NCBI GenBank assembly: GCA_947492955.1
Contig: CANLOV010000003.1
Coordinates: 62,001 to 126,000, forward strand
Source of the DNA: an uncultured Cellulophaga sp.
Lineage (GTDB): Bacteria; Bacteroidota; Bacteroidia; Flavobacteriales; Flavobacteriaceae
Direction of reading: 5' to 3'
DNA length: 64,000 nt
This document shows positions 27,932-37,746 of this stretch, in pieces. The notes under the pieces were generated by a model that saw nothing but the letters and a program-made list of their open reading frames with translations, made no database searches and was not told the origin of the DNA. Made by a program: the position numbers and the translations under genes. Numbering within the stretch: the first letter of the stretch is position 1; each line of letters starts with the position of its first letter.

Positions 27932-29072
27932 TCGTTTTAAAGAAATAAAACGATTAAAAAAAAAGCACGTACCTCATCATCTTCATTGGTTTTTAAATGA
28001 AGACTATTTTTCTGAAGAACTTTTAGGAATATATAAGCATGAGCTAAATAAATATACTCGTATAAGTAACGAGGCATTTTCTGTTTTTGAAAAAGCTACC
28101 GATAAAATAATTAATGATAACAAGCTAGGTGATTTAGATATTCCTGAATTCTTTCACAAATGTATTATACACACTTGGCAAAATAGAACTAAAAACCCTT
28201 TTCTATACGGCAGATTTGATATCAATGGCGGCATAAAACATAATGACCCTCATATTATTGAATTTAACGCGGATACTTGCAGTACATTACCAGAAACTAT
28301 TCACTGGCAAAAAATTCAGCAAGAACAATTAAAGGGAAATGTAGAGCAATTTAACAATCTAGAAAAAGATATTGGTAATACGCTACATACATTAAAAAAC
28401 TCTATCAATCATCCTAATCCATTTCTACTTGGTTCTTCGTTTGGTTACAAAGAAGATATTTTAAATGTAAATTGTATTCTAGACATTGCATATAACCAAG
28501 GCTACAAATCTTTCTATGTTAATCTTGAAGAAGTTATTTTTTCTCAAGAACAAGGTATTTTGTATGAAATAAATGGCGAATATCAAATTGTAGATGTATG
28601 GTTTAAAATGATTCCTTGGGATTGGATGTTTAACGAAGAACCACAACTAGCAAAGGACTTATCTGGTATTATATGCAATGACTTGTGTACTGTGCTAAAT
28701 CCTGCTTATACTGCTATATGGCAAAATAAAAAGTTCTTGGCATACATAAGCAAATATTTCCCTAATAACATTATAGCAGAAACCCACCTAGAAAAGCCTT
28801 TGTTAAATGAATATGTTACTAAGCCATATTATGGTAGATTGGGTGAAAACATATCTATTTTAAGCTCAAAAATTAAGGAACAATCTGCTGGAGATTATGG
28901 AGCCCAAAAAATGATTCATCAAAAGTATTTTCCGCTAGAAAAAGATTTAGAAAATTATTACTATCAAGTAGGAATGTTTTATACCAATAAAGCTTCTGCC
29001 TTAAATTTTAGAACTCAGGAGAAACCAATTATAACAGATGATTGTGAATTTATGTCGCACTATATTATTTAA
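27900..29072 (+). CDS. glutathionylspermidine synthase-like ATP-grasp ligase (YgiC/YjfC-type)
   Basis: Protein of 390 residues of the GSP_synth C-terminal family without the N-terminal amidase. Motifs include the polar-substrate region GRFDINGGIKHNDPHIIEFNADTCSTLPET (about 103-132), the nucleotide/lysine region NEYVTKPYYGRLGENISIL (about 308-326) and a C-terminal NFRTQEKPIITDDCEFMSHYI. Such enzymes form amide bonds between a carboxylate and an amine such as spermidine; E. coli YgiC/YjfC have unknown substrates. It overlaps the YgiB-like gene by 32 bases and converges on speD with an 8-base overlap. Confidence 0.82.
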   Translation: MENRLDHLEDSRFKEIKRLKKKHVPHHLHWFLNEDYFSEELLGIYKHELNKYTRISNEAFSVFEKATDKIINDNKLGDLDIPEFFHKCIIHTWQNRTKNPFLYGRFDINGGIKHNDPHIIEFNADTCSTLPETIHWQKIQQEQLKGNVEQFNNLEKDIGNTLHTLKNSINHPNPFLLGSSFGYKEDILNVNCILDIAYNQGYKSFYVNLEEVIFSQEQGILYEINGEYQIVDVWFKMIPWDWMFNEEPQLAKDLSGIICNDLCTVLNPAYTAIWQNKKFLAYISKYFPNNIIAETHLEKPLLNEYVTKPYYGRLGENISILSSKIKEQSAGDYGAQKMIHQKYFPLEKDLENYYYQVGMFYTNKASALNFRTQEKPIITDDCEFMSHYII

Positions 29073-29439
29073 GTTTAGAAACAACTTCTTTTGCTATTTT
29101 TAAATCTCCTCTTTTAATAATGTTAGCAACTACTTTATCTGTATTAAATAATGCTTTTAAAACATTTGTAACCAAATCACTATCAAATGGTTTACAAGAA
29201 AAAACATCTACAGCCGCATAATTATGTTCTGGCCACGTATGTATACTTATATGGCTCTCTTCTAAAAGAATAAAACCAGTAACACCAACGGGATCAAACT
29301 GTTTAAAAGCTTCGTTAAGTTCTACTAAATCTAATGTAGCGGTTACGCTATGAAGTGCTTTTTTAATATATGGAACATAAGATAGTTTTTCACCATCGCC
29401 ATGATAAACCTCCCACGTAGCATGCATTCCTATGTACAA
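29065..29439 (-). CDS. speD: S-adenosylmethionine decarboxylase proenzyme
   Basis: Short class 1B SpeD of 124 residues. The self-cleavage site is LLEESHISIHTWPEHNYA, where Ser62 becomes the pyruvoyl group; His67 and Cys82 (DVFSCKPF) are the processing and catalytic residues. The enzyme makes decarboxylated SAM, the aminopropyl donor for spermidine. It is 23 bases downstream of a lipoprotein gene in the same direction and overlaps the 3' end of the ATP-grasp ligase gene. No ordinary soluble speE is adjacent; the membrane-fused homologue at 25.8-27.3 kb is the closest candidate partner. Confidence 0.94.
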   Translation of the reverse strand: MYIGMHATWEVYHGDGEKLSYVPYIKKALHSVTATLDLVELNEAFKQFDPVGVTGFILLEESHISIHTWPEHNYAAVDVFSCKPFDSDLVTNVLKALFNTDKVVANIIKRGDLKIAKEVVSKLK

Positions 29440-29462
29440 AATAGTATATTATTTTTAAATTC

Positions 29463-29999
29463 CTATTTCGCTTGACTTTCTCTCTGGACCATCTGAATAA
29501 ACTCATTAGCCGAATACAATTTTTGCAATATTTCGTAATTATCTCCTTCTTCCATTTCTATCATTTCAGGAAGTTCTTCTCTTGGTCCGTAATCCCATAT
29601 TATAGGATTAATTACATCTTTAACTACTGTATAATCTCCTTCAAATTCATAACCTAAAAACTGCACTTTATTTTTAGGAGACATCTTTTCGTATATAGAA
29701 TACCAAGATTGGTTTCCGTAATACTCGCCATACATTAAATATTCTGATAATGTTGGGTTTATCATGTATATAGATTGTGTAAAATTAAAATTAACAATAC
29801 TATCGTTTGCTAAAGTTATACTATGATCTCCTTTCCCCATCTCTACCCACACAACTTGCTCCGCAGGTACTTCTACCTCTAACGAATCTACTTTTACAAA
29901 AACCGATTCAGATGTTGGGTTATCTATAGCTAAATCTACATTATTACTACAAGAGATTAAAACTAATGCTATACATATAACCGTAAATACTCTTTTCAT
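29463..29999 (-). CDS. lipoprotein of unknown function, 178 residues
   Basis: Lipobox signal MKRVFTVICIALVLISC followed by a beta-rich domain (NVDLAIDNPTSESVFVKVDSLEVEVPAEQVVWVEMGKGDHSITLAND) that resembles an Ig-like or DUF4397-like fold, then an acidic helical tail. No family was recognised. The gene lies immediately upstream of speD and probably shares its promoter. It has no visible catalytic motif. Confidence 0.65.
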   Translation of the reverse strand: MKRVFTVICIALVLISCSNNVDLAIDNPTSESVFVKVDSLEVEVPAEQVVWVEMGKGDHSITLANDSIVNFNFTQSIYMINPTLSEYLMYGEYYGNQSWYSIYEKMSPKNKVQFLGYEFEGDYTVVKDVINPIIWDYGPREELPEMIEMEEGDNYEILQKLYSANEFIQMVQRESQAK

Positions 30000-30092
30000 T
30001 TTAAAATTGGTTTTTGATTGTTACGCTAATTTAAAAAAATTAATCTACTTTATTATTACATTATAATATTACAACTTATCTATTTTATAAAA

Positions 30093-31475
30093 CTACTCTT
30101 TTTTATTTACTTTGGTTAATAAAAACATTCCTATTAAAAAGAATATCCCAAGAAAAACAATTGCATTACGCATACTACCAGTAAGTTGGGCAACAAAACC
30201 ATACATAAAAGTTCCTATAACTATACCTATTTTCTCTGCTACATCATAAAAACTAAAAAACGATGTTGTGTCTGTTGTATCTGGAATAAATTTAGAATAA
30301 GTAGAACGAGACAATGCTTGTATTCCTCCCATTACCAAACCTACAAAAGATGCTCCTATATAAAAATCTATAGGAGAAACCATAAAGAAGGCATAAATAC
30401 ATATAAAAACCCATAACAGATTTACTACTATAAGCGTTTTAATATTTCCGAAAGATTTTGAAGCCCTTGCCGTAATTAATGCGCCCAAAATGGCTATTAA
30501 TTGTATAACTAGTATACTTACTATTAACCCTATAGTTCTATCACTATCTGAGCCCCAATTAATTTCTTCTTCCCCAAAATATGTTGCAATTAACATCACC
30601 GTTTGTACTGCCATACTGTAAACAAAAAATGCCTTTAAATAACGCTTTAGTTTAATTTGGTTTCCTAATTGATGCCAAACACTTTTTAATTCTTTAAAAC
30701 CATTAAATAAAACATTCTTTTTTTCTCCTTCTTTTTTGTTTCCTTTAGGCAGGTGTAAAAAAGTATACTGAGCAAAAAGAATCCACCATATACCTACTGT
30801 TACAAAAGAAATTTTCATAGCCTCAAAAGAAGCTGCATTTTTTACCGCTTCGGTAGCCGCTTCTATTTCTACTGCTGTACCATTTTTAATAATAGACTCA
30901 GTAATACTAATATCAAAACCAAACCATTGTGGCTGCATTACCATTGCTAAATTAAATATTAGTAAAAGAACACTACCAATATAGCCCATAGAAAATCCCT
31001 TAGCACTTATTTTATCTTGCTGTTCAGGGAAAGCTACATCTGGCAAATAAGAATTATTAATAGCAAAACTCACCCAAAAACCTACTAACCCAAAAAAGTA
31101 ACATGTAAGTCCTAAGTATATATTTTCAATTGAAAACCAATATAAACCAATACATGAAATAGCTCCCAAATAGCAAAAAAACTTCATAAACAGCTTTTTG
31201 TTTCCTAAATAATCTGCTACTCCAGATATTAACGGAGTTATAATTGCTATGAAAACAAATGCCAATGAAGTGATATAACTTATAAGCGGTGCTCTAGAAA
31301 TTTCGCCTCCAAAAACGGTAACCTTTTCTATTTCTGCTGCCCTAAATAATGCTCCATAAAAAATAGGAAATATTGCTGAAGTAATAACTAAACTATATAC
31401 CGAATTAGCCCAATCGTAAAATGCCCAAGCATTTAATAATTTTTTACTTCCTTTTTCTAGTATTGGTCTTGCCAT
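30093..31475 (-). CDS. MFS transporter of the UMF1 (Atg22-like) family
   Basis: Integral membrane protein of 460 residues with about 12 helices. The N-terminal signature LNAWAFYDWANSVYSLVITSAIFP is diagnostic for the UMF1 family (YxiO-like), and GGIQALSRSTYSKFIPDTTDTTSFFSFYDVAEKIG marks the second half. A hydrophilic loop with basic residues (KGNKKEGEKKN) separates the halves. Family members are proposed amino-acid or peptide effluxers related to yeast Atg22; the substrate is unknown. A single gene upstream of which lies the M48 protease terminator. Confidence 0.88.
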   Translation of the reverse strand: MARPILEKGSKKLLNAWAFYDWANSVYSLVITSAIFPIFYGALFRAAEIEKVTVFGGEISRAPLISYITSLAFVFIAIITPLISGVADYLGNKKLFMKFFCYLGAISCIGLYWFSIENIYLGLTCYFFGLVGFWVSFAINNSYLPDVAFPEQQDKISAKGFSMGYIGSVLLLIFNLAMVMQPQWFGFDISITESIIKNGTAVEIEAATEAVKNAASFEAMKISFVTVGIWWILFAQYTFLHLPKGNKKEGEKKNVLFNGFKELKSVWHQLGNQIKLKRYLKAFFVYSMAVQTVMLIATYFGEEEINWGSDSDRTIGLIVSILVIQLIAILGALITARASKSFGNIKTLIVVNLLWVFICIYAFFMVSPIDFYIGASFVGLVMGGIQALSRSTYSKFIPDTTDTTSFFSFYDVAEKIGIVIGTFMYGFVAQLTGSMRNAIVFLGIFFLIGMFLLTKVNKKE

Positions 31476-31582
31476 GTTTATATGTTATACCGTTAGTGCT
31501 TTAGCTGTTTTTCTAATGAATATTAATATCTGTTTAGTATTTAATCATTCATTTTTAAGGTATTCGAATTTTATATACAAAA

Positions 31583-31607
31583 AAGCTGTTCCCAAAAGGA
31601 ACAGCTT
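31583..31607 (-). terminator. terminator after the M48 protease gene
   Basis: Stem AAGCTGTTCC / GGAACAGCTT with a five-base loop, followed on the minus strand by a run of U residues. Located 46 bases past the stop of the M48 gene. Confidence 0.85.
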
Positions 31608-31653
31608 CTAATATACAATTAATACTATTTAGTTTTCTTTTCTGTGCGTTATT

Positions 31654-32463
31654 TTATCTAAAAGAAGTAACACCATATTTTCTAGCTTCAACTTTTGCTT
31701 CTGGAGCCCATGCTGTTAAATTATTAATTCTTGTATCGTTAGATGGGTGCGTACTCATAAATTCTGGCGGAGCTTCTCCTCCACTATTTGCTTTCATTCT
31801 TCTCCACAGTTCTGCTGCTTCATCTGGGTTATAACCTGCAATAGCCATAATTTGTAAACCTATACGATCTGCTTCTGTTTCATGTCCTCTGCTGAAAGGT
31901 AACATTACTCCTAATTGTGATCCAATTCCATAGGCTTGGTTAAACATATTTCTTTTTTGTTCATCTTGTATAGCTATATTACCAGCTACAGCACCTAATT
32001 GTTGTAATGTACCAGCACTCATACGTTGTGCTCCATGATCTGCTAATGCATGGGCTACCTCGTGCCCCATAACTACTGCTACACCTGTTTCTGTTTGCGT
32101 TATTGGCAATATTCCTGTGTAAAATACAATTTTACCTCCTGGCATACACCAAGCATTTACTGTTTTGTCTTCTACTAAATTATACTCCCATTTATAGTCT
32201 TTTAAGTACCCAGCATGCCCATTAGCATTTAACCAACGTTCTGCTGCTGCAGATATACGTTGCCCTACTTTAGTTATCATATTTGCATCTGCTGTGCCTT
32301 TTAAAACTTTATTGCTACCTAAAAACTGGTCGTATTGCGCAAAAGCCGTTGGAAATATTTGACTATTCCCATAAAAATTCAATGTTTTTTGTCCTGTGAA
32401 TGGATTTGTTTTACAGGCAGAGATTGCCAAAAAAACAACCATCATTAATACTAATTTTTTCAT
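31654..32463 (-). CDS. M48-family metalloprotease lipoprotein
   Basis: Lipoprotein (lipobox LAISAC, Cys17) of 269 residues with the zinc protease motif HEVAH at 134-138 in VVMGHEVAHALADHG; the third ligand is the Glu in RGHETEADRIG (about 200). It has the layout of LoiP/YcaL/BepA-core proteases without a TPR extension. Such enzymes act in the periplasm on misfolded outer-membrane proteins. The conserved tail STHPSNDTRI is present. It lies 44 bases downstream of the GH31 gene, but no functional link is evident. Confidence 0.9.
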   Translation of the reverse strand: MKKLVLMMVVFLAISACKTNPFTGQKTLNFYGNSQIFPTAFAQYDQFLGSNKVLKGTADANMITKVGQRISAAAERWLNANGHAGYLKDYKWEYNLVEDKTVNAWCMPGGKIVFYTGILPITQTETGVAVVMGHEVAHALADHGAQRMSAGTLQQLGAVAGNIAIQDEQKRNMFNQAYGIGSQLGVMLPFSRGHETEADRIGLQIMAIAGYNPDEAAELWRRMKANSGGEAPPEFMSTHPSNDTRINNLTAWAPEAKVEARKYGVTSFR

Positions 32464-32507
32464 AGTTAATGTTTAGTGGTGTTTAAGGAAATAAAATTAC
32501 AAAAATT

Positions 32508-34907
32508 TTATTTTCCTATTATATGTAGCTCATTAAAATCTTTACCAACCTCTATTGTATGGTCTTCACTTAACTTTACATCTTCAAAAGAAACAACCAC
32601 ATTATCTATCTCAATTGTTCCTATTTCAAAAGGTAATCCTATTAATTTAAGCTTCATCGTATCATAAGGAGTTAAAAATTCGCCTGCTTTATGCTGCTGT
32701 ATAATAAGCTCATTTTCTTTACCATTTAACTTAAAGCTTCGTAAACTGTACCTTCCTTTTGTATAGTCATATCCATCTTGTGCATCTTCGTAAACTTCAG
32801 AATTTTCTTTTCCTATTCTAAAATACACTTCTAACAACAATTCTTTTATTTCTTTTTCCCCTACATATTGTTGTACTGGGTACTTAGGTATAATTGAACC
32901 TTCTTTAATGTATAATGGTATTATATCTAAAGCCGCTTCTACCCATTTTTCTTTTCCTCCTTCTTCTACTTCATTAGTCCAATAATTGTACCATTTTCCT
33001 CTTGGAATATACATTCTTCTTCCTTGAACATTAGGTTCTTGTACTGGACATACTAATATTTTGTCTCCAAAAATAAATTCGTCTGTTCTAAAGTGAGTTT
33101 GCAAATCCTCTTGATCATAGTACACAATAGGCTGTAGTAATGGAGTTCCCTCATTAGTATAATTCCAAAACATAGTATATATGTATGGTAACAATTGATA
33201 CCTTAACTCTATATATTTACGAGCGATATCGGTAATTTCTACACCAAAAGACCATGGTTCTTGCTCTCCGTGATCTCCACTCGAATGTACTCTACAAAAT
33301 GGGTGAAATATTCCTAACTGTATCCATCTGGCAAATAATTCACCATTAGGTTGCTCTGCAAAACCTCCTATATCTGAACCTACAAAAGACATACCACTAA
33401 TACACATACGTTGCATTTGTACATTAGCTATCCATAAGTGCTCCCATGTTGCTACATTATCTCCTGTCCATGTAGAAGTATAACGTTGCGCTCCTGAATA
33501 AGCAGATCTTGTAATTACAAATGGTCTTTTAGGGTAATTAAACTTCTTTACTCCTTCATAGGTAGCACGCGCCATTTGTGTTCCATAAATATTATGCGCT
33601 TTTCTATGACTACAAGGGTGACCATCATAATCGTGACGTACATCTAACGGAAATGTTTTTCCTGGTACTTCCATTACCGCAGGCTCATTCATATCATTCC
33701 AAATTCCTTGTACTCCCACATCTCCAATTAGTTCTTTATATAATCCTGCCCACCACTCTCTTACTTCAGGGTTGGTATAATCTGGAAAATTACATTCTCC
33801 TGGCCATACTTTCCCTCTCATATATGGCCCATCTCCACGTTTACAGAAATAATCGTTTTCTTTTCCCTCTTGGTAAACCCAGTAATCTTTATCTACTTTT
33901 ATACCCGGATCTATAATGGCTACTGTTTTAAAACCATCATCGTTTAATTCCTTTACCATTCTTTTTGGGTCTGGAAAATAATCTTTATTCCAAGTAAAAC
34001 ATCTAAACCCATCCATATAATCTATATCTAAATAAATAGCATCGCACGGGATATTTAATTCTCTAAATGTCCCTGTAATTTCTTTTACTTTAGACTCAGG
34101 GTAGTAACTCCATTTACACTGATGAAAACCTAATGCCCATAATGGTGGTAATTCTGGTTTTCCTGTTAAATTAGTATAAGAGTCTACTACTTTAGACATC
34201 TGCGGCCCATAGAAAAAATAATAATTCATTTCTCCCCCATCTGCCCAAAAACTAGTAATATTTCTTCGCTCTTGAGAAAAATCGAAATGTGTTCTAAAAC
34301 TGTTATCAAAAAACACACCGTAGCTTACTTTATTATGTAACCCTATATAAAAAGGAATTGCTTTGTATAATGGCTCTTGGTCTTTACCATAAGCATATTG
34401 ATCTGTTGCCCAGTTATGTACTCTTTTTCCTTTTAAATTATTATGTGTTGCTTTATCTCCTAACCCATAAAAACTCTCCGATGGTTGGGTAATTTTACTC
34501 ATTTTTACGGTATTACCACCATACTCGTAGTTTTCTTCCCAATGAAAACCTAACTCATCTTCGTTAAGTATATTCCCATCTAAATCAGAAATTTGAGTTC
34601 TTAAAGTTTGTTTATCTATAAGTACTTTTAATTTAGCAGTTTGTGCTAAATATTCAGTATCATTTTCTGTTACTTCTAAATGATTAAACCCTCTACTAGC
34701 ATCATCTGCAATTGCATAAGAAAAATCGGGTTCAAATGTATTTTCAGTAGCATACCTAAAACGTAAAACACTATCTCTTAAGATAGTAATCTCTAATATA
34801 ACTCCGTTTTCTGTAGTAAAATAAAGCTTATCTACTTCCTTTTTGTAATCTACTATCTTATTTGGGTATAAATTCCCTTTATATTCTAGTTCCGTATTTG
34901 TAATCAT
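32508..34907 (-). CDS. glycoside hydrolase family 31 alpha-glucosidase
   Basis: Cytoplasmic enzyme (no signal peptide) of 799 residues. The GH31 signature with the nucleophile Asp is GIWNDMNEPAVME; the acid/base Asp is in FVGSDIGGF. N-terminal beta-sandwich, catalytic barrel (about 240-600) and C-terminal beta domains (GRRMYIPRGKWYNYWTNE...) are all visible. Substrate is probably malto- or isomalto-oligosaccharide from glycogen or starch, as glgB lies directly upstream. Absence of an export signal argues for turnover of internal glucans or imported sugars. Alpha-xylosidase is a less likely alternative. Confidence 0.9.
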   Translation of the reverse strand: MITNTELEYKGNLYPNKIVDYKKEVDKLYFTTENGVILEITILRDSVLRFRYATENTFEPDFSYAIADDASRGFNHLEVTENDTEYLAQTAKLKVLIDKQTLRTQISDLDGNILNEDELGFHWEENYEYGGNTVKMSKITQPSESFYGLGDKATHNNLKGKRVHNWATDQYAYGKDQEPLYKAIPFYIGLHNKVSYGVFFDNSFRTHFDFSQERRNITSFWADGGEMNYYFFYGPQMSKVVDSYTNLTGKPELPPLWALGFHQCKWSYYPESKVKEITGTFRELNIPCDAIYLDIDYMDGFRCFTWNKDYFPDPKRMVKELNDDGFKTVAIIDPGIKVDKDYWVYQEGKENDYFCKRGDGPYMRGKVWPGECNFPDYTNPEVREWWAGLYKELIGDVGVQGIWNDMNEPAVMEVPGKTFPLDVRHDYDGHPCSHRKAHNIYGTQMARATYEGVKKFNYPKRPFVITRSAYSGAQRYTSTWTGDNVATWEHLWIANVQMQRMCISGMSFVGSDIGGFAEQPNGELFARWIQLGIFHPFCRVHSSGDHGEQEPWSFGVEITDIARKYIELRYQLLPYIYTMFWNYTNEGTPLLQPIVYYDQEDLQTHFRTDEFIFGDKILVCPVQEPNVQGRRMYIPRGKWYNYWTNEVEEGGKEKWVEAALDIIPLYIKEGSIIPKYPVQQYVGEKEIKELLLEVYFRIGKENSEVYEDAQDGYDYTKGRYSLRSFKLNGKENELIIQQHKAGEFLTPYDTMKLKLIGLPFEIGTIEIDNVVVSFEDVKLSEDHTIEVGKDFNELHIIGK

Positions 34908-34998
34908 AATTGCGGGTTTAATTGTCTAACAAAAAAATACAATAACTGCTAATTTAACAAACATGTTATATGTAATTGCAAACAAAACATTTTATTCG

Positions 34999-36903
34999 TT
35001 ATATATTATTAAAAACTATTATTCCTAAAGGCGGAATTGTGATTTCAACAGAATTATCACATCCATGCCATGGTTTTTTTTCTATTTTAAGTACTTTATT
35101 ACTATACTTATTACTACCTCCATACTTTTTAGCATCGGTATTTAATAGCTCTTTTATTTTACCTTTCATAGGAATTCCTATTCTATAATTTTCTCTTGGA
35201 ATAGGAGTAAAATTACACGCTATAATAACATCATTCTTAGCATCGTGTCCTTTTCTTATGTAGGTTAAAATTGAATTTTCATGATCACCATAATCTATCC
35301 ATTGAAACCCTTCAGGGCTAAATTGCTTTTCGTACAAAGCAGGATATTCTTTATATAATGAGTTAAGGTCTTTAACCAATTCTTTAATTCCGGCATGGTA
35401 ATTATATTGTAACAAATGCCAATCTAAACTTTGTTGAAAATTCCATTCGGAAGATTGCCCAAACTCTGAACCCATAAATAACAAATTTGCTCCTGGGTGT
35501 GTGTACATATATCCAAAAAGTAACCTAAGGTTTGCAAATTGCTGCCATTCGTCTCCTGGCATGCGGTATAATAAAGATTTTTTACCGTAGACTACCTCAT
35601 CATGTGAAAAGGGAAGCATAAAATTTTCGGTAAAAGCATAGGTCATACTAAATGTTAAATCATTCTGATGATGCTTTCTATATATCGGTTCTTTTTTAAA
35701 ATATTCTAGGGTATCGTGCATCCATCCCATCATCCATTTCATACCAAATCCAAGTCCACCAATAGCTACAGGTCTAGATACACCGTTAAAAGCAGTAGAT
35801 TCTTCTGCAATAGTCTGCACCCCATTAAAACTTGCATATACCTCTTCATTCATTTCACGAATAAAAGACATGGCTTCTAAATTTTCATTATTACCATACA
35901 TATTAGGCTCCCACTCTCCCTCTTCTCTAGAATAGTCTAAATAAAGCATAGAAGCAACAGCATCTACACGTAAACCATCTGCATGGTATTGATCTAACCA
36001 GAAAACGGCATTACTTATTAAAAAAGAACGTACTTCGTTACGACCATAATTAAAAATTAAACTTTTCCAATCTGGATGATAGCCTTTTCGTCTGTCTGGA
36101 TGCTCGTACAAATGTGAGCCATCAAAAAAGCCTAGCCCATGAGCATCTTCTGGAAAATGAGAAGGTACCCAATCTAAAATTACACCAATATCATTCTGGT
36201 GTAATTTATCTACTAAAAATTTAAATTCTTCGGGAGTTCCAAACCTAGAAGTAGGGGAAAAATAACCTGTAAGCTGATACCCCCATGATGGATCATAAGG
36301 GTACTCCATAATAGGCATAAACTCTACATGGGTAAAATTCATTTCTTTTACATAAGCCACCAAATCTTCTGCAAGCTCTGTATACGACAAAAACTCATTA
36401 TCGTTTTTTCTTTTCCATGAACCTAAATGTACTTCGTAAACAGCATAAGGCTTATCTAAACCATTTTTGTCTGCTCGGTAGCCCATCCAATTCTTATCTT
36501 GCCAATCATAAGTATCTTGCCAAACAACAGAAGCTGTTTTAGGCGGGTGCTCACAAGAACGTGCAAAAGGATCTGCCTTTTCTGTTTTTATATTATCGTT
36601 ATTAGAGGTAATAGCATATTTGTAAATAGCTCCCTTGGCTACTTCCGGAATAAAACCTTCCCATATACCACTAGCATCCCATCTTACATTTAATTTATGT
36701 TCACTTGAGTTCCAATAATTAAAATCTCCTATTACAACAACTTCTTTAGCACTTGGAGCCCATACCGCAAAATAAGTCCCTTTTACTCCATTAAGCTCTA
36801 TTAAATGAGCTCCTAATTTTTTATACAACCGAAAATGTTTTCCTCCTTTAAATAAATCGATATCAAAATCGGAAAATAAACTATGCGGTATTACGTTTGG
36901 CAT
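34999..36903 (-). CDS. glgB: 1,4-alpha-glucan branching enzyme
   Basis: GH13 enzyme of 634 residues, transferring glucan chains to alpha-1,6 branches. It has the CBM48 domain (about 20-110, GTYFAVWAPSAKEVVVIGDFNYW), then the catalytic barrel with VLDWVPSHFPED, DGLRVDAVASMLYLDYSR (nucleophile Asp), the acid Glu in TIAEESTAF and the final motif LPFSHDEVVYGKKS. The C-terminal beta domain closes with NSVEITIPPLGIIVF. It lacks the extra N1 domain of E. coli GlgB. It is upstream of the GH31 gene by 91 bases, which suggests a glycogen unit; no glgA or glgC is in the window. Confidence 0.95.
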   Translation of the reverse strand: MPNVIPHSLFSDFDIDLFKGGKHFRLYKKLGAHLIELNGVKGTYFAVWAPSAKEVVVIGDFNYWNSSEHKLNVRWDASGIWEGFIPEVAKGAIYKYAITSNNDNIKTEKADPFARSCEHPPKTASVVWQDTYDWQDKNWMGYRADKNGLDKPYAVYEVHLGSWKRKNDNEFLSYTELAEDLVAYVKEMNFTHVEFMPIMEYPYDPSWGYQLTGYFSPTSRFGTPEEFKFLVDKLHQNDIGVILDWVPSHFPEDAHGLGFFDGSHLYEHPDRRKGYHPDWKSLIFNYGRNEVRSFLISNAVFWLDQYHADGLRVDAVASMLYLDYSREEGEWEPNMYGNNENLEAMSFIREMNEEVYASFNGVQTIAEESTAFNGVSRPVAIGGLGFGMKWMMGWMHDTLEYFKKEPIYRKHHQNDLTFSMTYAFTENFMLPFSHDEVVYGKKSLLYRMPGDEWQQFANLRLLFGYMYTHPGANLLFMGSEFGQSSEWNFQQSLDWHLLQYNYHAGIKELVKDLNSLYKEYPALYEKQFSPEGFQWIDYGDHENSILTYIRKGHDAKNDVIIACNFTPIPRENYRIGIPMKGKIKELLNTDAKKYGGSNKYSNKVLKIEKKPWHGCDNSVEITIPPLGIIVFNNI

Positions 36904-37082
36904 GGTATTTTAATTTTATTACAATAATAAGCAACTTTGTATAATAAGTACGAATTTTCTAACGTTAGTTTCAACGGTATATAAAGCCTCCTATTGTATA
37001 AAACATCAATAATAATTTGGAACGCTTTTTGTTATTAAATTAAGGTACATTTACAAATCATTTAAAATTTAAAATAAAAACT

Positions 37083-37604
37083 ATGAGAAATTTCAAACTT
37101 TTACTAGGAGCATTTATAACCTTATTTATTATTTCTTGTGAAGGACCAGAAGGACCTCCTGGTATAAATGGGTCAGAATTTGAGGCTCCAGCATTTGAAA
37201 TCACTAGAGATTTAGTTTTTAATGCAGATAACGGAACATACGAATTAACTCCACAATCTTATCCTTCGGATATTACTCTTTTAATAGATGATGTTATTTT
37301 AATATATAGACTAGAAGATGTTGTAGATAACAACACCCCTTTATGGAGACAATTACCACAACCTTTAATCACAGATCAAGGAACCTTGTTTTACAACTTT
37401 GATTTTACGTTAAATGATTTTAATATTGTTGTAGAATCTGATTTTGATTCTAATTTAGTTCCCTTAGATTTAGTAGAAGACCAAACATTTAGAATTGTTG
37501 TTATACCTGCTAACTTAGGTACTTCTAAATTAGACACTTCTAACATAGAAGCTGTTTTAAGTGCTTTAAATATTAATGAAGCTGATATTAAAAAAGTAGA
37601 ATAA
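37083..37604 (+). CDS. lipoprotein with short collagen-like segment
   Basis: Lipoprotein of 173 residues: lipobox LFIISC, then a brief GPEGPPGINGSEF stretch (three Gly-x-y triplets at the most), followed by a beta-rich domain of about 130 residues (FEITRDLVFNADNGTYELTPQSY ... RIVVIPANLG). The type is common in Flavobacteriaceae and anchored to the outer membrane; its function is unknown. The gene stands alone between glgB (divergent) and the msrB gene, with a strong terminator. Confidence 0.75.
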   Translation: MRNFKLLLGAFITLFIISCEGPEGPPGINGSEFEAPAFEITRDLVFNADNGTYELTPQSYPSDITLLIDDVILIYRLEDVVDNNTPLWRQLPQPLITDQGTLFYNFDFTLNDFNIVVESDFDSNLVPLDLVEDQTFRIVVIPANLGTSKLDTSNIEAVLSALNINEADIKKVE

Positions 37605-37623
37605 GAAATTTAATTCCTCATAC

Positions 37624-37660
37624 AAATCCTCATTACTAATATTGTAATGAGGATTTTTTT
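37624..37660 (+). terminator. terminator after the collagen-like lipoprotein gene
   Basis: Perfect 13-bp stem AAATCCTCATTAC / GTAATGAGGATTT with a seven-base loop and a run of seven T residues, 20 bases after the stop codon. Confidence 0.9.
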
Positions 37661-37746
37661 ATACCTAGCCCATAAAAACTTCTATTTTCTATCGTAATTT
37701 TGAAAACAATCTTTCGTCTAACAAAGCATACACAATAAAAATTGCT

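Noticed and set aside
32487-32516. Terminator at the end of the GH31 gene
   Set aside because: The near-palindrome consists of A/T only in its core, overlaps the stop codon, and has no U-run after it on the minus strand.
37140-37180. Collagen-like protein
   Set aside because: Only about three Gly-x-y triplets follow the lipobox, too few for a triple helix; it serves as a linker.
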